Origin: DATDRS01 sp035291605
Lineage (GTDB): Bacteria > Chloroflexota > Anaerolineae > Anaerolineales > UBA6663
NCBI GenBank assembly: GCA_035291605.1
Contig: DATDRS010000279.1
Span: 1-10,015 of the forward strand
Direction of reading: 5' to 3'
Length of the DNA: 10,015 nucleotides
The notes beneath the pieces were generated by a model, which saw only the letters and a program-made list of their open reading frames with translations, had not been told where the DNA came from and ran no database searches. Both the position numbers and the translations under genes were made by a program. Positions 6,209 through 10,015 of the stretch are shown one piece after another (positions within the stretch are counted from its first letter, which is position 1; every line of letters begins with the position of its first letter).

Positions 6209-6221
6209 TTCCTTCCGCCCT

Positions 6222-7721
6222 ATGACCGCTCCCATCGAACCTCCCTCCACCGCCAAAGACGAAATAGCGGCGGAGCAACCGGAACAACTCACCGCGCGCC
6301 TCAAGATCGGCACGCGCCGCCCCGGCCTCTCGCTCGCGGCTTTCCCGGCCCTTCTGTATTCCTTCCTGCCCTACAGTCTCCAGGCGCGTCTCACCGAAGG
6401 GTCTGTCACTCACCGCGTCCTAAGCCTCGCCTGGCCGTCGGTCATGGAGCAATCGTTGCTCACGCTCGTCGGGCTGGTGGATGCCTACATCGTCGGGCAT
6501 CTCGGCGCGGCGGCCATCGCCGGCGTAGGCCTCGGCGGGCAGGTGCTCAACCTCACCGCGGCGCTCTTCAGCGCGGTCGGCGTTGGGGCCACCGCCCTCA
6601 TCGCGCGCCATATCGGCGCTGACGAGCCTGACGAGGCCAATCGCCTCGCCGGGCAGGCGCTGGTGCTGGCGCTCGCCATCGGCTGCCTCGCGGCGCTGAT
6701 CGCTTTCATCTACGCCGCACCGATCATGCGCCTGCTGGGCGCCGCGCCGGAAGTCGTCGTGGACGGCGCCGCCTGGCTGCGCGTCGTCGCGCCCTCATTT
6801 ATCACCGTGGGCGCGCTGCTCGTCGGCACGGCCTCCCTGCGCGGCGCGGGGGATACGCGCACCCCGCTGGGCGTGATGATCATCGTGAACCTCGTCAACG
6901 TCGCCGTCGCATGGACGTTCACCCGCGGGCTGTTCGGCCTGCCCAACCTGGGCGTCGTCGGTTCCGGGTTGGGCGCGATGAGCGGCCAGATCATCGGCGG
7001 GCTGGCTGTCGTCTTCATTCTCATCCGCGGCCGGGGGCATCTGAAACTCGGCTGGCGCTTGCCCGCCCCGGACTTCGCCCGCCTGCGCCGCATCCTGAAC
7101 ATCGGCCTGCCCGCCGGGGCCGAGCAAGTGCTGCTGCAACTGGCGCTGCTCAATCTGGCGGTGATCATCTCCCAGCTCGGCACGGCGGCTTACGCCGCGC
7201 ATCACATCGGCATCCGCATTGTCTCGATGGCCTTCCTCCCTGGCTGGGGCTTCAGCGTGGCGGCGACCACGCTGGTCGGCCAGGAACTGGGGGCCAGGCG
7301 GCCCGACCGCGCCCGCCGCGCCACCTACGCCTCTTTCCTGCTCGCCCTGGCTGTGATGACCAGCATGGGGCTGGTGATCTTTGCGTTGAGCGAACCCATC
7401 CTGCGCCTGTTCACCGACGACGCCGACGTGATCCGGGAGGGCATGATCGTCGTCCGCGCCGACGGCCTGCTGCAGCCCCTCATCGCCGCCTCCTTCGTCT
7501 TCTCCGGCGCGCTGCGGGGCGCGGGCGATACGCGCGCGACGATGCTGATCACCATCGTCTCGGTATGGGCGCTCAGGCTGACCGCCGCTTACCTGCTGGC
7601 GATCACCCTCGGCCTCGGCCTGCTTGGCGTGTGGCTGGGCATCGGTGTGGACTTCGCCTCCCGCTCCACGTGGTTCTGGCTCCGCTTCCGCAGCGGAAAG
7701 TGGACGGCGCTTAGAGTGTGA
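6222..7721 (+). CDS. MATE family efflux transporter
   Basis: This 499-residue inner-membrane protein belongs to the multidrug and toxic compound extrusion family, which exports cationic or hydrophobic compounds in exchange for Na+ or H+. An N-terminal tail of about 60 residues (polar, then AAFPALLYSFLPYSL) precedes the core, which begins VTHRVLSLAWPSVMEQSLLTLVGLVDAYIVGHLG. About 12 hydrophobic segments can be seen. The family's two-fold repeat shows in matching motifs, LRGAGDTRTP at 206-215 in the first half and LRGAGDTRAT at 431-440 in the second. Other marks are GVGLGGQVLNL near the start and LPAGAEQVLLQLALLNLAV at the start of the second half. Substrate and coupling ion cannot be told. ATG 6222 gives a full protein; no ribosome binding site is visible and a heptad array lies just upstream. 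It may be transcribed with the CoA-binding and NUDIX genes. Confidence 0.92.
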   Translation: MTAPIEPPSTAKDEIAAEQPEQLTARLKIGTRRPGLSLAAFPALLYSFLPYSLQARLTEGSVTHRVLSLAWPSVMEQSLLTLVGLVDAYIVGHLGAAAIAGVGLGGQVLNLTAALFSAVGVGATALIARHIGADEPDEANRLAGQALVLALAIGCLAALIAFIYAAPIMRLLGAAPEVVVDGAAWLRVVAPSFITVGALLVGTASLRGAGDTRTPLGVMIIVNLVNVAVAWTFTRGLFGLPNLGVVGSGLGAMSGQIIGGLAVVFILIRGRGHLKLGWRLPAPDFARLRRILNIGLPAGAEQVLLQLALLNLAVIISQLGTAAYAAHHIGIRIVSMAFLPGWGFSVAATTLVGQELGARRPDRARRATYASFLLALAVMTSMGLVIFALSEPILRLFTDDADVIREGMIVVRADGLLQPLIAASFVFSGALRGAGDTRATMLITIVSVWALRLTAAYLLAITLGLGLLGVWLGIGVDFASRSTWFWLRFRSGKWTALRV

Positions 7722-7730
7722 CGGGTGGCG

Positions 7731-7759
7731 GATGGGGCGCGATATATCGCTCGCCCATC
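7731..7759. terminator. possible hairpin terminator after the MATE gene
   Basis: GATGGG (7731-7736) pairs with CCCATC (7754-7759) around the perfect 12-bp palindrome GCGATATATCGC (7739-7750), 9 nt after the MATE stop. The hairpin is interrupted and no T-tract follows, so intrinsic termination is uncertain. Confidence 0.3.
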
Positions 7760-7780
7760 TGACCTCCGTCATAGCTGCCC

Positions 7781-7815
7781 GATGCGCGTAGGCCGCACGC
7801 CTATCGCATATCGCC
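7781..7815. repeat. degenerate heptad array (TATCGCN type)
   Basis: Five 7-nt units in register begin at 7781, 7788, 7795, 7802 and 7809. Only the last two (TATCGCA, TATCGCC) match closely. The orientation matches the ATCGC units at 4621-4634 and is inverted relative to the array at 7839-7901, repeating the inverted-pair layout seen at 4593-4687. Confidence 0.4.
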
Positions 7816-7824
7816 CAAAGCCAT

Positions 7825-7830
7825 TACAAT
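7825..7830 (+). promoter_or_regulatory. possible -10 box (TACAAT) for the ABC exporter gene
   Basis: TTACAATCCCC resembles the TTATAATCCCC context of the promoter at 4694, with one change in the hexamer. If it is used, the 5' leader would be about 60 nt and made almost entirely of the heptad array at 7839-7901. No -35 is evident. Confidence 0.35.
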
Positions 7831-7838
7831 CCCCCTGC

Positions 7839-7901
7839 GCCATCGTTCATAAGCCATCTACCATCCGCGATCTGCCATCCGCGATCCGCCATCGGCCATG
7901 C
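7839..7901. repeat. nine-unit heptad array running into a start codon (GCCATCN type)
   Basis: Nine 7-nt units in perfect register start at 7839 and recur every 7 nt to 7895. Most are GCCATCN or GCGATCN; the second is the most diverged. The final unit, GCCATGC at 7895-7901, contains the ATG start codon (7898-7900) of the ABC exporter. The family also occurs at 4660-4687. Confidence 0.8.
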
Positions 7902-9814
7902 GTATCCTCCTCCGCCTCCTGAAATCCCTCCGCCCCTACGGGTGGCAGGAGGTCCTGCTCATCATCTGTTTGCTCGTGGTCACCGCGACGAGCCTCGTCA
8001 CGCCGGGCATCATCCGGTTCGTGATTGACCAGGGCCTCTACGACCCGAACCCCGCGCGGGCGCTGGCGCAGGCCGGGCTGATCATCGCCGGCGTGGGGCT
8101 GGCGCGCTCGCTGTTCAACTTCGGCAAGCGCTACCTGAGCGAGTGGCTCATGAACCGCACGGGCTACGACTTCCGCAACGCGCTGTACGACAAGATTCAA
8201 CGCCTGCCCTTCGGCTTCCACGACCACACGCAGACCGGCCAACTGATGAGCCGCTGCACCGAAGACGTCAGCTCGCTCTCGCGCTTCGTCGGCCAGGGCG
8301 TGATCGAGCTGCTCAACGTGGTCCTGCTCCTCGCCGGGATCCTCTTCCTGCTCTTCCGCGAGAGCGTGACCCTCACGCTGATCAGCCTCGGCCCGCTGGT
8401 CGCGCTCACCCTCCTGACGTACCACCTCGGCACGCTCGTCGGCCCGCTCTTCCTGCGCGTAGATCAGGCGCTGGGCGACGTCTCGGCGGCGACGCAGGAA
8501 AACCTCTCCGGCGTGCAGGTCGTCCGCGCTTTCGCGCGCGAATTCTTCGAAAAAGACAAGTTCGCCAGGGCCAATCGCAAGCTCTTCGACGCCCGCGTCA
8601 AAATCGTGAGCACCTGGGGTCGCTACCTGCCCACGATGACCGTCCTCGTCATGCTCGCCACCGCGCTCATCCTGTGGTTCGGCGGGCGCATGGTCATCAC
8701 GGGCGCGCTCTCGCTCGGCGATGTCGTCGCCTTCAACGCCTACCTGCTGCTGCTGGCCGCGCCCGTGCAGCAGCTCGCCTTCGTCGTGAACTCGGCGGGC
8801 GAGGGCATCGCGGGCGGCCAGCGCATCTTCGAGATCCTCGACCTGCCCGAAGAGATCGCCTCGCCCCGCGATCCTGTCCCACTCCCGGCGCTCACCGGCC
8901 GCGTGACCTTCGAGAAAGTGTCCTTCTCCTATCGGGGCGAGCGGCGCGCGCTCCACGACGTCTCCTTTGACGCCCTGCCCAACCAGGTGATTGCGCTCAT
9001 CGGCCCCACCGGGAGCGGCAAGACCAGCCTGGTCAACCTGATCCCGCGCTTTTACGACGCGACCGCCGGGCGCGTGCTGGCCGGCCAAAGCGATGGCCGT
9101 GGCTATGACGTGAAGACGGTTGACCTGCGCGCCCTGCGCTCACAGATCGGCATCGTCCTCCAGACCTCGCTGCTCTTCTCGGCCTCGATCCGCGAGAACA
9201 TCGCCTACGGGCGGCTGGACGCGACCGAGGAGGAAATCACCGCCGCCGCCAAAGCCGCGCGGGCGCACGACTTCATCCTCTCGTTCCCCGAGGGGTACGA
9301 CACCGTCGTGGGGGAGCGGGGCGTCACACTCTCGGGCGGGCAGCGCCAGCGGGTGGCTATCGCCCGCGCGCTGCTGATGAACCCGCGCATCCTCATCCTC
9401 GACGACGCGACGTCGAGCGTGGACACGCAGACCGAATACCTGATCCAGCAGGCGCTCGACGAGCTGATGAAAGGCCGCACGACGTTCGTCATCGCCCAGC
9501 GCCTCTCCACCGTCAAGCGCGCCGACCTGATCCTCGTCCTGCAGGACGGGCGCATCGTCCAGCGCGGCAAACACGCCGAGTTGGTGGACCAACCGGGGCT
9601 GTACCAGGAGATTTACAACCTGCAACTCAAGGATCAGGAGCAGTTCCAGCGCGAGATGCTGTTCCTCGACTTGCCCGAAGAGACGCGCCCTGGCGCGTCT
9701 GGACCTGTGCCGATTGTGGAGCCGGAAGACGGGGACGGCAAACCCCACGCCGAGCGCCCTGACCCGCGTGACAATCGGGAAACCCAACCGCTGAGGGCGA
9801 GTGTGATGAAATAA
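7898..9814 (+). CDS. ABC exporter half-transporter (TMD-NBD fusion)
   Basis: This 638-residue protein joins a six-helix exporter membrane domain (about 1-310) to an ATPase domain (about 333-580), as in the multidrug and lipid exporters. ATPase motifs are Walker A GPTGSGKT (369-376, K375), Q-loop Q422, signature LSGGQ (478-482) and Walker B ILILDD (498-503). Two catalytic positions are non-canonical: D503 replaces the usual glutamate and Q534 (VIAQRLST) replaces the H-loop histidine. Both changes occur at the degenerate site of heterodimeric exporters such as TM287/288, so a partner subunit is expected, but none lies in the window. Residues about 395-402 (AGQSDGRG) look like a small insertion. 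The C-terminal tail after about 590 is polar and proline-rich and includes a hairpin-encoded segment (595-601). The ATG lies in the last unit of a heptad array and has no ribosome binding site. Substrate unknown. Confidence 0.92.
   Translation: MRILLRLLKSLRPYGWQEVLLIICLLVVTATSLVTPGIIRFVIDQGLYDPNPARALAQAGLIIAGVGLARSLFNFGKRYLSEWLMNRTGYDFRNALYDKIQRLPFGFHDHTQTGQLMSRCTEDVSSLSRFVGQGVIELLNVVLLLAGILFLLFRESVTLTLISLGPLVALTLLTYHLGTLVGPLFLRVDQALGDVSAATQENLSGVQVVRAFAREFFEKDKFARANRKLFDARVKIVSTWGRYLPTMTVLVMLATALILWFGGRMVITGALSLGDVVAFNAYLLLLAAPVQQLAFVVNSAGEGIAGGQRIFEILDLPEEIASPRDPVPLPALTGRVTFEKVSFSYRGERRALHDVSFDALPNQVIALIGPTGSGKTSLVNLIPRFYDATAGRVLAGQSDGRGYDVKTVDLRALRSQIGIVLQTSLLFSASIRENIAYGRLDATEEEITAAAKAARAHDFILSFPEGYDTVVGERGVTLSGGQRQRVAIARALLMNPRILILDDATSSVDTQTEYLIQQALDELMKGRTTFVIAQRLSTVKRADLILVLQDGRIVQRGKHAELVDQPGLYQEIYNLQLKDQEQFQREMLFLDLPEETRPGASGPVPIVEPEDGDGKPHAERPDPRDNRETQPLRASVMK
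9681..9700. repeat. GC-rich hairpin element inside the ABC coding tail
   Basis: AGACGCGCC (9681-9689) and GGCGCGTCT (9692-9700) form a perfect 9-bp inverted repeat with a 2-nt loop. The element lies in frame in the ABC gene and encodes residues about 595-601, in the variable tail beyond the ATPase domain. It shares GACGCGCCCTG and GGCGCGTCTG with the hairpin after the stop codon at 9816-9838, so the two look like members of one dispersed hairpin family. Confidence 0.65.
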
Positions 9815-9815
9815 G

Positions 9816-9838
9816 GACGCGCCCTGCCTGGGCGCGTC
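9816..9838. terminator. GC-rich hairpin between convergent genes
   Basis: GACGCGCCC (9816-9824) and GGGCGCGTC (9830-9838) form a perfect 9-bp stem with a TGCCT loop, beginning one base after the TAA stop of the ABC gene. The plus strand lacks a following T-tract. The minus strand reads CTTATTTC after the stem, so it may work better for the convergent minus-strand gene ending at 9872. A shared terminator is plausible but not certain, because a near-copy lies inside the coding region. Confidence 0.5.
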
Positions 9839-9840
9839 TG

Positions 9841-9872
9841 TGTGGGAGTGTGGAAGTATGGGAGTGTGAGTT
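9841..9872. repeat. octamer tandem array (TGTGGGAG type)
   Basis: Units of 8 nt begin at 9841, 9849, 9857 and 9865: TGTGGGAG, TGTGGAAG, TATGGGAG and a diverged fourth. The array fills the gap between the ABC hairpin and the end of the minus-strand gene. It has the same character as the heptad arrays but a period of 8. Confidence 0.65.
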
Positions 9873-10015
9873 CAATGCTTTCGGCCTCGGCTGGTCTTGC
9901 CCTTCGGCTTATTTTTGGCGTTGCCTCGGCCCGCCGGCTTTTTTCTAGCCCCCCGGCTGGCCTCGCCTGCGCTCTTCTCAGACTGTTTGGGCATTTCCAT
10001 CTCGCGTTTGCCGAG
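9872..10015 (-). CDS. partial gene: lysine/arginine-rich C-terminal tail
   Basis: On the minus strand an open frame enters at 10015 and runs 47 codons to a TGA at 9872-9874. The visible peptide begins LGKREMEMPKQSEKSAGEAS and continues as a Lys/Arg/Gly-rich tail (GARKKPAGRG, then NKPKGKTSRGRKH) to the stop. Composition, an uninterrupted frame and convergent placement beyond a terminator-like hairpin support a real C-terminus. Such basic tails are common on RNA-binding proteins such as DEAD-box RNA helicases, rRNA pseudouridine synthases or methyltransferases, and on histone-like proteins. No catalytic domain is in view, so the product cannot be named. The start lies outside the window. Confidence 0.6.
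   Translation of the reverse strand, partial: LGKREMEMPKQSEKSAGEASRGARKKPAGRGNAKNKPKGKTSRGRKH

Noticed and set aside
5937..6221. Long N-terminal extension of the MATE frame back to 5937
   Set aside because: This part overlaps the NUDIX gene in another frame and encodes an Arg/Pro-rich sequence with no transporter features; the real start is ATG 6222.
6795..7772. Antisense open frame opposite the MATE gene
   Set aside because: It is a shadow of high-GC coding on the other strand; its sequence is low in information and hydrophilic, with no family features.
7847..9088. 413-codon antisense open frame opposite the ABC exporter
   Set aside because: It is a GC-rich antisense shadow with composition dominated by Asp/Glu/Arg/Gly/Ala and no recognisable domain, opposite a gene with clear motifs.
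1..10015. tRNA, rRNA, insertion sequence, integrase or attachment site
   Set aside because: I found no cloverleaf, transposase, terminal inverted repeats with target duplication, or integrase signature.

Overview
The window is high-GC, densely coded bacterial DNA. The protein types, the near-absence of Shine-Dalgarno sites, TATAAT boxes set 6-7 nt before ATG codons, and short degenerate intergenic tandem arrays together suggest a Chloroflexota (Anaerolineae-like) genome, possibly from a metagenome. This placement is an inference from style; no rRNA or marker gene is present to confirm it.

Layout: (1) 71-2800 (+) is a full-length type III restriction Res subunit, with a helicase and a C-terminal PD-(D/E)xK nuclease. 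No Mod methyltransferase is in view. (2) 2822-3976 (-) is a PLP-dependent cystathionine gamma-synthase/lyase, convergent with Res. (3) 4081-4593 (+) is a small lipoprotein of unknown function, divergent from the PLP enzyme across a shared promoter region. (4) 4707-5090 (+) is a small conserved-looking hypothetical protein. (5) 5182-5604, 5617-6171 and 6222-7721 (+) are a CoA-binding protein, a NUDIX hydrolase and a MATE efflux transporter, separated by 12 and 50 nt and possibly co-transcribed. (6) 7898-9814 (+) is an ABC exporter half-transporter with degenerate catalytic residues. (7) 9872-10015 (-) is the lysine/arginine-rich C-terminus of a gene that runs out of the window, convergent with the ABC gene and separated from it by a strong GC-rich hairpin.

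The genes look like mixed metabolism, transport and restriction rather than one pathway. I do not see a new multi-protein system. The most distinctive signal is non-coding. Nearly every intergenic gap carries a degenerate tandem array with a fixed period, usually 7 nt and in places 8 or 9. Related units sit in direct and inverted orientation, pressed against start codons, stop codons and -10 boxes. One heptad array lies in frame inside the Res gene just before helicase motif I, and one runs into the start codon of the ABC gene. A second element, a GC-rich hairpin, occurs both after the ABC stop codon and inside the ABC coding tail. So two intergenic repeat types each have a copy inside a protein-coding gene.

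No gene-free stretch exceeds 300 bases. The longest, 7722-7897, holds a weak hairpin, a possible -10 box and two repeat arrays.
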